From: Ramlibacter sp. PS4R-6
GTDB lineage: Bacteria > Pseudomonadota > Gammaproteobacteria > Burkholderiales > Burkholderiaceae_C
Length of the DNA: 64,000 nucleotides
Assembly (NCBI RefSeq): GCF_037572775.1
Contig: NZ_JBBHKA010000001.1
Location: 2,728,001-2,792,000, forward strand
Reading direction: 5' to 3'
Shown: one piece after another, positions 42,639 through 50,449 of the stretch
How the letters are laid out: each line of letters begins with the position of its first letter
Position numbering within the stretch: position 1 is the first letter of the stretch
Program-made: the position numbers and the translations under genes
Notes under the pieces: model-generated
The model's input: the letters and a program-made list of their open reading frames with translations, nothing else
What the model was told of the DNA's origin: nothing
Database searches by the model: none

Positions 42639-43991
42639 TCACCAGTCGACGCGGCCGAAGCCGTCGTGCCCGAGCAGCGTGTAGAAGATGCCCACCGTGC
42701 CGCGCGTCTGCGAGCGGTCGCCCAGGTCGGGGTATTCGGCGTTGCGGTGGTTCCAGAGGTACTTGAGCGTCACGCCGTGCTGGCCGCGCAGGCGCCAGGT
42801 GTACGCGACGTCGGCGCGCACGATGTTGTCGCGCCCGCCGCGGGCCAGGCCGCCCACCTTGCTCACGAAGTAGTCGCGCAGCGTCACGTCGAAGGCGTGC
42901 CGGTCCCCGACGATGACGTGCGTGGACACCAGCACCTGCGGCGCCACGCCGTAGTGGTAGTCGCGGTCGGCCGCCACGCCGCGCAAGGTGCTCACCGCCG
43001 CATAGCCCAGCCCGCCCATCAGGGTGCCCTGCACGGCGACGTTCTCGCTGGCGCGCCACTGGCCGGTCGTGCCCAGCGACAGGGCCGTACTCGAGATGCG
43101 GAAGGTCTGTGGCGAGATGTAGTCGTAGCTGCCGTACAGGCCCCACACGCCGCGGTAGTTCGCGCCGCCCTTGTAGTCGCGGCCCCACAGCAGGCCGCGC
43201 GTGAGCACGTTCTCGAACCCGTTCGCGCTGGACATCGTGGCGCGGAAGACGAAGTGGTCGAAGGGCCGCCGGTACACGTAGCCGTCCTTGCCGGGCATGC
43301 CGAAGTCCAGCGAGTAGTCCACTTGCAGCTCGTTCTTCGTCGAGCCGGACGACGCGCCTTGTGCGTCCTGCGCGGTGCCCATGAAGCCCACCTGCAATTG
43401 GCTGTAGTACGCCGCGTCGTTGCTCGCCAAGAAGCCGTTCTTCTGGATGCCCAGCACGCGGCGGTTGAAGGCCAGCGAAGGCGAAATGCCGGCGGCCACC
43501 GTCTCGCGCCAGAACGGCGACAAGCCCCCGCCCTTCTCCAGCAGCAGGTTGGCCATGCGAAAGAGCGCCTCGCCCAGGAAGGTGCCGCCGATGCCGGTGG
43601 AGACCTGGTCGTTGCGCGACGGCGGCGTGCGTTCGCCGGCGATCTCCCACGCGGCGCTGCCGGCGAAGGTGAAGGCCGCCGAGCGCCAGTAGTCGAAGCC
43701 CGCGGAGCGCGCGAAGCCGTGGTACATCGAGCCCTGGTAGGGATGCCCGAGCTGGTTGACGTTGAAAGGGTCGCCGTCGATCACCCAGGGGCCGCGCAGG
43801 TTGCGGCGGATCGAATCCATCGTCACCGCGTAGTCTTCGCGCCCGCTGCCGCAGCAGCGGTTCACTCGGTTGACGAGGATGTCGAAGCCAAGGATTTCCA
43901 ATGCGGGGACCACGGGGTCCACCACTGCTTCTTCCGCAAAGGCCAGCGATGCGCACAGCGCCAGCGCGGCAGGAACGAAGGCTCTCTTCAT
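42639..43991 (-). CDS. DUF3943-type predicted outer-membrane protein
   Basis: 450 aa. Signal peptide 1-19 (FVPAALALCASLAFA, cleavage before EE). The phrase NQLGHPYQGSMYHGFARSAGFDYW at about 80-105 is the DUF3943 hallmark, and alternating hydrophobic strands end in an aromatic residue (FGRVDW), typical of beta-barrels. Two cysteines, C46-C47, sit in the mature N-terminus. Function of the family is unknown. Downstream of the Bug receptor on the same strand, with a hairpin and a GTCCTACA element in the 53-bp gap. Confidence 0.78.
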   Translation of the reverse strand: MKRAFVPAALALCASLAFAEEAVVDPVVPALEILGFDILVNRVNRCCGSGREDYAVTMDSIRRNLRGPWVIDGDPFNVNQLGHPYQGSMYHGFARSAGFDYWRSAAFTFAGSAAWEIAGERTPPSRNDQVSTGIGGTFLGEALFRMANLLLEKGGGLSPFWRETVAAGISPSLAFNRRVLGIQKNGFLASNDAAYYSQLQVGFMGTAQDAQGASSGSTKNELQVDYSLDFGMPGKDGYVYRRPFDHFVFRATMSSANGFENVLTRGLLWGRDYKGGANYRGVWGLYGSYDYISPQTFRISSTALSLGTTGQWRASENVAVQGTLMGGLGYAAVSTLRGVAADRDYHYGVAPQVLVSTHVIVGDRHAFDVTLRDYFVSKVGGLARGGRDNIVRADVAYTWRLRGQHGVTLKYLWNHRNAEYPDLGDRSQTRGTVGIFYTLLGHDGFGRVDW

Positions 43992-44004
43992 CCCGCGCGA
44001 TTCT

Positions 44005-44026
44005 GCTGAGCCGCGCGTGGCTCAGC
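44005..44026. repeat. 8-bp hairpin between the Bug receptor and DUF3943 genes
   Basis: GCTGAGCC (44005-44012) pairs with GGCTCAGC (44019-44026) across a 6-base loop. No T-run follows directly on the minus strand, so it is a weak terminator at best. It may be an attenuating or stabilising stem in a shared transcript, 14 bp before the DUF3943 start. Confidence 0.45.
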
Positions 44027-44044
44027 TGTAGGACGAGCGCTTTT

Positions 44045-45019
44045 TCAGTCCGCGAACGTGCCGGTGGACCTGATGATCGGCCCCCACTTGTCGATCTCGG
44101 ACTTCAGCCACGCCTGCAGCGATTCGGGCGAGAGCCTGTCGTCGCCGACGATCTCGGCGCCGAGCTCGGTCATCTTGCGCACGACGTCCGGGTCCTTCAG
44201 CGCCGCGCGCACGGCCTGGTTCATCCGGTCGATGGCGGCCTTGGGCGTGCCCTTCGGCGCATAGATCCCGTGCCACACGACGACCTCGAAACCCTTGAGG
44301 CCCTGCTCGTCGAGCGTGGGCGCATCGGGCAGCGCCTTGATCCGTTGCTTCGTCGTCACGCCGTAGAACTTCACGTTGCCCGCCTTGATCTGCGGGATGG
44401 TCTGCGTGGTCTGGTCACAGAGGATGTCGACCTGGCCACCCAGCAGCGCGTTCATCGCCGGCGCCGTTCCCTGGAACGGCACGGCGGTGAATTTCACGCC
44501 CAGCGCCGTCTCGAACATCAGGCCGCACAGCTGCGACACCGCGCCCAGGCCTGCATTGGCCAGGTTGATCTTCGACTGGTTCGCCTTGAGGTAGGCCGCG
44601 AACTCCGCGTAGTTGTTCGCCGGGAAGTCCTTGCGCGCCAGCATCGTCATCGGCACTTCCACCGCCTGGCTCACGAACTCGAAGTCGGTGAGCGGGTTGT
44701 AGGCGAGCTTGCGGTACAGCGCGGTGGACGTCGCCATGCCGTTGTGGTGGATGAAGAAGGTATAGCCGTCGGGTGCGGACCGCGCGACGTACGCCGCAGC
44801 CACGGTGCCACCCGCGCCCAGCTTGTTCTCGATGACCACCGTCTGCCCCAGCGTCTTCGTCATCGACACGCCCAGCGTACGCGCGACGACGTCGGTCGGC
44901 CCGCCCGCGGCGAACGGCACGACGAGCGTGACGGGCTTGGTGGGCCAGGCTTGCGCGAAGGCGGAAGCCGCGAAGAAAACGCCCGCGGCGGCGGTGGCGA
45001 TGCGACGGATGCCCAACAT
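44045..45019 (-). CDS. Bug-family tripartite tricarboxylate transporter substrate-binding protein
   Basis: 324 aa; AGGAGACGACC precedes ATG 45019. Signal peptide about 1-22 (AAAGVFFAASAFAQAWP). Mature start WPTKPVTLVVPFAAGGPTDVVAR and KLGAGGTVAAAYVARSAPDGYT are diagnostic for Bug receptors, a family greatly expanded in Burkholderiales. It binds a carboxylate in the periplasm. TctA/TctB membrane genes are absent here, as for most Bug proteins, so the ligand is unknown. Divergent from the CoA-transferase gene. Confidence 0.92.
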   Translation of the reverse strand: MLGIRRIATAAAGVFFAASAFAQAWPTKPVTLVVPFAAGGPTDVVARTLGVSMTKTLGQTVVIENKLGAGGTVAAAYVARSAPDGYTFFIHHNGMATSTALYRKLAYNPLTDFEFVSQAVEVPMTMLARKDFPANNYAEFAAYLKANQSKINLANAGLGAVSQLCGLMFETALGVKFTAVPFQGTAPAMNALLGGQVDILCDQTTQTIPQIKAGNVKFYGVTTKQRIKALPDAPTLDEQGLKGFEVVVWHGIYAPKGTPKAAIDRMNQAVRAALKDPDVVRKMTELGAEIVGDDRLSPESLQAWLKSEIDKWGPIIRSTGTFAD

Positions 45020-45114
45020 GGTCGTCTCCTGCTTTTAATGGGCGCAGGGTAGCCCCCGCGCGCGCCGCGCCCATCGGGGAGTTCCCGGTGCAACGGGAGT
45101 GCTAGTCTTTGGGC

Positions 45115-46005
45115 ATGAGTCCCACCCCGGCCCTGCACGGCATCCGCATCCTCAGCCTCGCATTGAACCTTCCGGGCCCCGCGGCCCTGATGCGCTGCCG
45201 CGCGATGGGCGCCACGTGCGTGAAGTTCGAGCCGCCTTCGGGCGACCCGATGAACCTGTACAACCCCGGCACGTACCGCCAACTGCACGAAGGCGTGCAG
45301 GTGCGGCAAGCGGACCTGAAAACCACCGAGGGCCTGGCGGCACTGCACAAGGAACTGGAGAAGACCGACGTGCTGCTCACGTCCTTCCGGCCGTCGGCGC
45401 TCGCGAAGTTCGGGCTGGCGTGGAAGGAGCTGCATGCGCGCCACCCGATGCTGTGCCAGGTGGCGATCGTCGGCGGGCCCGGCGCGCAGGCCGAGGTGCC
45501 GGGCCACGACCTCACGTACCTGTCGGAGCATGGCCTCGTGCCCGGCCTCGAATTGCCCGCCACGCTGTTCGCCGACATGGGCGGCTCGCTCATGGCGAGC
45601 GAGGCGGTGCTGAAAGCGGCCTTGCACCTGAACGCGCGCTACCAGGGCGCCGGCGAAACACCGCGCGGCATCTACCTGGAGGTGGCCCTTGCCGACGCGG
45701 CGGCCTACCTTGGCTTGCCGCGCCACTGGGGCCTGACGCAGCCCACCGGCGCCGTCGGCGGCGCGCACGCGGGCTATCGCGTCTACCCGTGCAGCGACGG
45801 GCGCGTCGCCGTCGCCGCGCTGGAGCCGCATTTCGCGGCCGCGCTGTGCGCGCAAGCCGGTGTGGAAGGCGCATCGCGCGACCTCATGTTCCAGCGCGCG
45901 ACCCACGACGCGATCGCCGCATTCTTCGCGGCACGCAGTTGCGCCCAGCTGGATCGCATCGCGACGAAGCACGACATCCCGCTGCACACCATGCCCGCCG
46001 CCTGA
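45115..46005 (+). CDS. Short CoA-transferase family III (CaiB/BaiF, racemase-like) protein
   Basis: 296 aa from ATG 45115; an in-frame TTG at 45109 is possible. Motifs LHGIRILSLALNLPGPAALMRCRAMGA and PGHDLTYLSEHG (the Asp of the alpha-methylacyl-CoA racemase/CoA-transferase family), then ADMGGSLMASEAVLKAALHL. Most family members have about 360-400 residues, so this one lacks part of the C-terminal region yet has an orderly end. It may transfer or epimerise CoA esters, possibly of a ligand brought in via the divergent Bug receptor (inference). Activity uncertain. Confidence 0.78.
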   Translation: MSPTPALHGIRILSLALNLPGPAALMRCRAMGATCVKFEPPSGDPMNLYNPGTYRQLHEGVQVRQADLKTTEGLAALHKELEKTDVLLTSFRPSALAKFGLAWKELHARHPMLCQVAIVGGPGAQAEVPGHDLTYLSEHGLVPGLELPATLFADMGGSLMASEAVLKAALHLNARYQGAGETPRGIYLEVALADAAAYLGLPRHWGLTQPTGAVGGAHAGYRVYPCSDGRVAVAALEPHFAAALCAQAGVEGASRDLMFQRATHDAIAAFFAARSCAQLDRIATKHDIPLHTMPAA

Positions 46006-46021
46006 GGCAGGGGCCATGGTT

Positions 46022-46088
46022 GGCCCCAACGGGCCATTCCTTGTAGGACAAAACCGGAATTTCGGCCCAAACGGCCCCAATCGGCCCT
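46022..46088. promoter_or_regulatory. GGCCC repeat cluster and TGTAGGAC element upstream of the response regulator
   Basis: GGCCC(C)AA-type boxes occur at 46022, 46064, 46073 and 46083, the last three 9-10 bp apart, with GGGCC at 46031 in the opposite sense. TGTAGGAC lies at 46042-46049. Regularly phased boxes 60-125 bp before the start codon at 46148 look like a multi-site operator. Confidence 0.35.
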
Positions 46089-46147
46089 GCGCCGCGTTTG
46101 TAACGAGCACACTTCGGGCTGCTGAGGTTCACTCACTTGCCCACACC

Positions 46148-46792
46148 ATGAACGATTCCATTGTCAAGGTAGCCATCGTCGACGACCACGCCATCGTGCG
46201 CGCCGGCCTCAAACAGTTCCTCTCGGAAATGGTCGATCTTCGCGTCGTCGGCGAAGCCGCGAGCGGACGCGAAGCGATCGACCTGGTGCGCAACACCGAG
46301 ATCGACGTCCTGATCATGGACCTGTCCATGCCGGGGCAAAGCGGGATCGACGCGCTCGCGATGATCCGCGCGAAAGCGCCCGACATCGGCATCCTGATCC
46401 TCTCCGGCTACCCGGAAGAGCAGTACGCCGTGAACCTGATCCGCCAGGGCGCGAGCGGCTACCTCAACAAGGAATGCGAGCCGATGGAGATCGTCAACGC
46501 GATCCGGACCATCGCGCTGGGCCGCCGCTACATCAGCCCATCCGTCGCGGAACTGATCGCGCAGCAGCTCAACCGCAAGGAAGGCGCCGCGGCGCACGAG
46601 CTGCTGTCCGAGCGCGAGTTCCAGGTGTTCCTGAAGCTCGCCAAGGGCGAGACGGCCGGCGAGATCGCGCAGGCGCTGTCGCTGTCGGTCAAGACCGTGA
46701 GCACGTACCGCACGCGCCTGATGGAAAAGATGGGGCTGCAGTCCAACAGCGACCTCACCTACTACGCGCTCAAGAACAAGCTGATCGACTGA
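46148..46792 (+). CDS. LuxR/NarL-type response regulator
   Basis: 214 aa. Receiver domain with IVDDH and phospho-Asp D58 (LIMDLSMPG), LSGYPEEQYAVN with the switch residues, and K in YLNKECEP. The C-terminal LuxR helix-turn-helix is LLSEREFQVFLKLAKGETAGEIAQALSLSVKTVSTYRTRLMEKMG. No histidine kinase is adjacent, so the partner is unknown; the hybrid kinases in this window are conceivable donors. The upstream region has phased GGCCC boxes. Ends 15 bp before a REP-like repeat. Confidence 0.92.
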   Translation: MNDSIVKVAIVDDHAIVRAGLKQFLSEMVDLRVVGEAASGREAIDLVRNTEIDVLIMDLSMPGQSGIDALAMIRAKAPDIGILILSGYPEEQYAVNLIRQGASGYLNKECEPMEIVNAIRTIALGRRYISPSVAELIAQQLNRKEGAAAHELLSEREFQVFLKLAKGETAGEIAQALSLSVKTVSTYRTRLMEKMGLQSNSDLTYYALKNKLID

Positions 46793-46807
46793 GCGTAGCG
46801 CTGTCGA

Positions 46808-46833
46808 TCATCCCGGCGCAGGCCGGGATCCAG
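46808..46833. repeat. REP-like 26-bp repeat, copy 2
   Basis: Differs from the copy at 42607-42632 by a single base (T for C in the 3' part) and has the same CCCGGC-gcag-GCCGGG hairpin. It follows the response regulator stop by 15 bp. On the minus strand it forms the last codons and stop of the small gene from 47092, which is unusual for a dispersed repeat. Confidence 0.75.
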
Positions 46834-47092
46834 CATCTTCGTTGTCCGTCTTTTTCAGCAGCCGCTCGGCCAGGCTCATCAGGAGCAGCTGGTCGCGGTG
46901 ATCGATCGTGAACGAGTTCGCCTTCGTCAGCTTGACACCCCCTTCCAGCAGGATGTGCGTCGTCGCGCGCAGGCGGTGCGTCTTCGACAGCTGGCGGGAG
47001 GCGTCCTTCAGCGCCTGCAGGATGAAGTCGCGCGCCTGCACCGGGAGCATCACGTAGCTCTCGGCCTCGGGTGTCATGGGACGACGATCCAT
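46808..47092 (-). CDS. Small hypothetical protein whose C-terminus is encoded by a REP-like repeat
   Basis: 94 aa from ATG 47092, or 89 aa from ATG 47077; neither start has a good ribosome site. The protein (MLPVQARDFILQALKDASRQ ... LLLEGGVKLTKANSFTIDHR ... LLLMSLAERLLKK) looks structured and amphipathic. The final residues GSRPAPG and the stop TGA are read from the REP-like element at 46808-46833, so the original 3' end has probably been replaced or extended by repeat insertion. No family recognised. Divergent from the Ku gene. Confidence 0.6.
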   Translation of the reverse strand: MDRRPMTPEAESYVMLPVQARDFILQALKDASRQLSKTHRLRATTHILLEGGVKLTKANSFTIDHRDQLLLMSLAERLLKKTDNEDAGSRPAPG

Positions 47093-47266
47093 GCGCTCAG
47101 TCTTCGCCCGGCCCGGTGTCGATGCTGTCGGCCAAAGGCGACGATCCTCCTCAGCCCCGTCCGGCCAAGCGCCCCAGCCGATGAGGTGGCGCGGCGCGCC
47201 GTGCATCGCGTCCGCACAGCCGCTAGCAGCGCAGTCCTACAGGTGGCGGCCGTGCGGCGGGCAACG

Positions 47267-48250
47267 ATGGGCGCCATGGCACCTTCGAGCACACGCACCC
47301 TGTGGAAAGGCGCGATCAGCTTCGGGCTGGTCCACATTCCCGTCTCCCTGCATTCGGCCACGGCCGAGCACCGAATGAAGTTCAAGCTCCTGGACAAGGA
47401 CACCATGAACCCGGTGGGCAACCGGCAGGTGAACAAGTCCAGCGGCGAAGCGATGGCCAAGGACGACATCGTCAAGGGCTTCGAGTACGAGAAGGACCAG
47501 TACGTCACCGTCTCGCCCGACGAGATCAAGGCGGCTTTGCCGAAGTCCACGCAGACGATCGACATCGAGGCCTTCGTCGACGGCTCGCAGATCTCCACCG
47601 TCTACTACAACAAGCCCTACTACGTCGCGCCGGCCGCCAAGGGCCAGAAGCCGTACAAGCTGCTGCTCGAGACGATGAAGCGCACCGGAAAGGTGGGCAT
47701 CGCGCGCGTCGTGATTTCCACGCGCCAGCATTTGGCGGCGCTCATCCCCGCAGGCGACGGCCTCGTGCTGGAGCTGCTGCGCTGGCATGACGAGGTGCGC
47801 GACACCGCGGGCCTGTCGATGCCCGACAAGGACACCAAGATCACCGACAAGGAAATCCGCATGGCGCAGCAGCTCGTTGGCGAGCTGGAGGGCGACTTCG
47901 AGCCGCAGGCCTTCCACGACGACTTCCGCGAGAAACTGCAGCAACTGGTGGACGCGAAGGTGAAGGCCGGCCAGGGCGAACACATCGTCAAGCCGCTGGA
48001 GGGCGAGGAAATCCAAGGCAGCGCCGACATCGTCGACCTGACCGAGTTGCTGCGGCGCAGCCTGCGCAAGGGCGGCGGCGCGGCGAACGACGAGCCCGAG
48101 GAGGCGCCCGCGCGCAAGACGGCATCGCGGCGCAAGGCCGCCAACGACGAGGAAGCGCAGCCGCGCAAGGCCGCGGCCCGCAAGGGCGGCGCGCGCGCGG
48201 CGACCAGCACCGCGGTCAAGTCCCGCAGCACGCGCAAGAAGGCAGCCTGA
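47267..48250 (+). CDS. ku: Ku DNA end-binding protein (bacterial NHEJ)
   Basis: 327 aa from ATG 47267 (ATG 47276 also possible). Ku core about 10-260: TLWKGAISFGLVHIPVSLHSAT, YYNKPYYVAPAAKG and RQHLAALIPAGDGLVLELLRW. The tail (about 275-327) is rich in Lys, Arg and Ala, like the DNA-binding extensions of other bacterial Ku proteins. It binds double-strand ends and recruits the ligase LigD, which is not in the window. Upstream lies GTCCTACA; downstream a BON gene overlaps its stop (TGATG), which suggests co-expression with stress proteins. Confidence 0.95.
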   Translation: MGAMAPSSTRTLWKGAISFGLVHIPVSLHSATAEHRMKFKLLDKDTMNPVGNRQVNKSSGEAMAKDDIVKGFEYEKDQYVTVSPDEIKAALPKSTQTIDIEAFVDGSQISTVYYNKPYYVAPAAKGQKPYKLLLETMKRTGKVGIARVVISTRQHLAALIPAGDGLVLELLRWHDEVRDTAGLSMPDKDTKITDKEIRMAQQLVGELEGDFEPQAFHDDFREKLQQLVDAKVKAGQGEHIVKPLEGEEIQGSADIVDLTELLRRSLRKGGGAANDEPEEAPARKTASRRKAANDEEAQPRKAAARKGGARAATSTAVKSRSTRKKAA

Positions 48251-48594
48251 TGTTCGCGAGATCTTCGTCCCCCCTGCCTTTCGCCGCGACGGCGTTGTCG
48301 TTCGCGCTCGGCGCGGCGCTCGTGTGGTCGGTCGACGCCGCCGTGCGGCGCGCGCGTGCACGCACCGGCCCCATCAGCGACGACATCGTGCTCGAGCGTG
48401 TGCGCGAACGCGTCGCGACGATCGTGTCCCGTCCCGAGGCCGTGGAAGTGAGCGTCGAGAACGGCGTCGTGCGGCTGGCGGGCCAGGTGCCTCCCGAAGA
48501 ACGCGACCAGCTGCTCTCGCAGCTGCTGTGGCTGCCGGGCGTCATTCGCCTGCGCAACGCGCTGGGCACCGACCAGGAATTGCGGCCGCGGTAG
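48250..48594 (+). CDS. BON-domain protein with N-terminal membrane anchor
   Basis: 114 aa, start overlapping the Ku stop. Hydrophobic segment about 8-30 (LPFAATALSFALGAALVWSV), then a basic stretch and a single BON domain (about 45-110: ERVRERVATIVSRPEAVEVSVENGVVRLAGQV ... LLWLPGVIRLRNAL). BON domains bind membranes or envelope components and are common in osmotic-stress proteins. Translational coupling to Ku is unexpected and links envelope and DNA protection. Confidence 0.85.
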   Translation: MFARSSSPLPFAATALSFALGAALVWSVDAAVRRARARTGPISDDIVLERVRERVATIVSRPEAVEVSVENGVVRLAGQVPPEERDQLLSQLLWLPGVIRLRNALGTDQELRPR

Positions 48595-48745
48595 CGACTC
48601 GACGTCGCGCCCGGCTCAGTCACGGCGGCGCGGCTCGGCAAGCGGCGCGTAGGCCGTGCCGCACGGCGGGCGCCGAGGTGCTCTTGCACCGCCCCCGCCT
48701 GCGCGGCCATACGCTGGATCCATCACACCACCGAAAGGAGTTCGA

Positions 48746-48931
48746 ATGAACGAGCAACAAGTCAAGGGCAAGCTGAAGGAAGCCGCCGGCGAAGTGCAGG
48801 AGCACGTGGGCCGCGTGACCGGCAATGAAAGCCAGGAAGCCAAGGGCCACGCCCGCGAGCTGGAAGGCAAGCTGCAGAAGAAGGGTGGCGACCTGAAGGA
48901 AGCCGCCGAAGACGTCGTGAAGAAGCCGTAA
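48746..48931 (+). CDS. CsbD-family stress protein
   Basis: 61 aa; AAAGGAGTTCGA precedes ATG 48746. Begins NEQQVKGKLKEAAGEVQEHVG and is Lys/Glu/Gly-rich and hydrophilic, as CsbD proteins are. The family is induced in general stress; the molecular role is unknown. A strong terminator follows 20 bp after the stop, so it is a single-gene unit. Neighbours Ku, BON and KGG point to the same regime. Confidence 0.92.
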   Translation: MNEQQVKGKLKEAAGEVQEHVGRVTGNESQEAKGHARELEGKLQKKGGDLKEAAEDVVKKP

Positions 48932-48950
48932 GGCATTGCACGACAAGTGA

Positions 48951-48978
48951 AGGGCCGCTCGCGCGGCCCTTTTCTTTT
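48951..48978 (+). terminator. Rho-independent terminator of the csbD-like gene
   Basis: 8-bp stem AGGGCCGC/GCGGCCCT with loop TCGC, followed by TTTTCTTTT. It begins 20 bp after the csbD stop and ends before the MFS start, which therefore needs its own promoter or read-through. Confidence 0.85.
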
Positions 48979-48991
48979 GCACAATCGCAGC

Positions 48992-50161
48992 TTGCAGAAA
49001 AACCGCGCCATCCTCCTGCTCGCCTTCGCCGCGTTTTTCAGCGGCGCCGCGCTGCGGGTCTGCGACTCGCTCATCCCCCGCCTCGCGCGCGACTTCTCGA
49101 TCACCGCCGGCACGGCTGGGCGCGTGATCATCAGCTTCTCCGTCGCCTACGGCCTGATGCAGCTGCTGTTCGGGCCGCTGGGCGACCGCTACGGCAAGGC
49201 CCGCATGATCGGGCTCGCCCTCTTCGCGTGCGCCGCCGCGTCCTTCGCCTGCGCGCTGGCGCCCGGATTCGACTCGCTCGTCGCCCTGCGCATCGTGTGG
49301 GGCATGGGCGCGGCCGGCGTCATCCCGCTGTCGATGGCCCTGATCGGCGACATGGTGCCCTACGAGGAGCGGCAGGCCACGCTCGCGCGCCTGCTCACGG
49401 GCATCCTGTCGGGGATGATGGCCGGCCAGCTCGCCGGTGGCCTCTTCGCCGATTCGGCGCCGGGCTGGCGCGGCGCGTTCGCCGTGCTGGGCGTGGGCTA
49501 TTCGGTGGTCGCCGTGCTGCTCGCGCTGAACATGCGCGCGCACGATGCGCATGCGCAGCGCTCCACGCAGCTCGCTTTCGTGCGCCAGATGTCGTCGGTG
49601 CTGGCCGTGCCGTGGGCGCGCGTGATCCTCGTGTCCGTTGCGCTGGAAGGCGTCTTCCTGCTGGGGCCGATCGCGTACCTGCCGGCGTACCTGCACGAAC
49701 GCTTCGCGCTGTCGCTGGCGGCGGCTTCGGGGCTCGTGGCGCTGTATGCGGTCGGGGGCTTGTTCTATGCGATGGCCGCGCGGCGGCTGGTGCGCGACTG
49801 GGGCGAGCGCCGCATGGTGCTGGCAGGCGGCCTGCTCATGGGCGCTTCATTCCTGGCGCTGTGGCTGTCGCCGTGGTGGCTCACGGCCGGGCCGGCCGCG
49901 CTCGTGCTGGGCTTCGGCACCTACCTGTACCACAACACCTTGCAGACGCACGCAACGCAAATGGCGCCCGAGGTGCGGGGCACTTCCGTGGCGGCGTTCG
50001 CTTTCTGCCTGTTCGCGGGCCAGGCGCTGGGCGTGAGCCTCGCGGGCGCGGTGCTCGACGGCCTGGGTTTCGCGCTCCTGCTCGCCGTGCCCGGCATCGT
50101 GCTGCCGGTGGCGGGAGCGTGGCTGGCGCGGGCGTTGGCCGCCCGCGCGCTTGCTGCTTAG
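48992..50161 (+). CDS. Major facilitator superfamily transporter
   Basis: 389 aa from TTG 48992 (LQKNRAILLLAFAAFFSG); an in-frame TTG lies at 48977, and the frame is open back into the terminator, where a start is unlikely. Twelve predicted helices; the motif-A loop between helices 2 and 3 is FGPLGDRYGKARMIG. The drug/metabolite-exporter-like DHA1 pattern fits, but the substrate is unknown. The weak start and the terminator just upstream suggest low expression. Its end overlaps the convergent KGG gene by four bases. Confidence 0.85.
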   Translation: MQKNRAILLLAFAAFFSGAALRVCDSLIPRLARDFSITAGTAGRVIISFSVAYGLMQLLFGPLGDRYGKARMIGLALFACAAASFACALAPGFDSLVALRIVWGMGAAGVIPLSMALIGDMVPYEERQATLARLLTGILSGMMAGQLAGGLFADSAPGWRGAFAVLGVGYSVVAVLLALNMRAHDAHAQRSTQLAFVRQMSSVLAVPWARVILVSVALEGVFLLGPIAYLPAYLHERFALSLAAASGLVALYAVGGLFYAMAARRLVRDWGERRMVLAGGLLMGASFLALWLSPWWLTAGPAALVLGFGTYLYHNTLQTHATQMAPEVRGTSVAAFAFCLFAGQALGVSLAGAVLDGLGFALLLAVPGIVLPVAGAWLARALAARALAA

Positions 50162-50379
50162 GCCGACGGGCCGTCCTTGCGCTGGTGGCGCTTCTTGCCG
50201 GCGGCGCGGGCTTCCTCGCTGCTGAACTGGTGGGCGCGGCCGCAGGCATGCGCGGCGCGGCCGCCCATGCTGGCGATCTCTTTCTTCTTCTCGGGCGACA
50301 TCGCGGCGAAGCCGCGCAGGCGGCGTTCGGATTGGGGAGTGGATTCGGGCGTCGCGGCGGTGAGGCTGGTGTCCTGCAT
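50158..50379 (-). CDS. KGG-repeat general stress protein (GsiB/Con-10-like)
   Basis: 73 aa; AGGAGCCTCAACC precedes ATG 50379. GFAAMSPEKKKEIASMGGRAAH and FSSEEARAAGKKRH are the KGG-type repeats (here GGRAAH and AGKKRH). Strongly hydrophilic apart from the repeat cores. Homologues are induced in starvation and desiccation. GTCCTACA lies 57-64 bp upstream on its own strand, the same element found upstream of Ku. Confidence 0.88.
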   Translation of the reverse strand: MQDTSLTAATPESTPQSERRLRGFAAMSPEKKKEIASMGGRAAHACGRAHQFSSEEARAAGKKRHQRKDGPSA

Positions 50380-50449
50380 GGTTGAGGCTCCTGTGAAACG
50401 AGCCGCAATGCTCACCTATTGCTCTGCCGTGTCCTTGTAGGACGGCGCC

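Noticed and set aside
48947..48991. GTG 48947 as start of the MFS transporter
   Set aside because: It would place the ribosome site inside the rho-independent terminator of the csbD-like gene and add a charged tail before the first helix.
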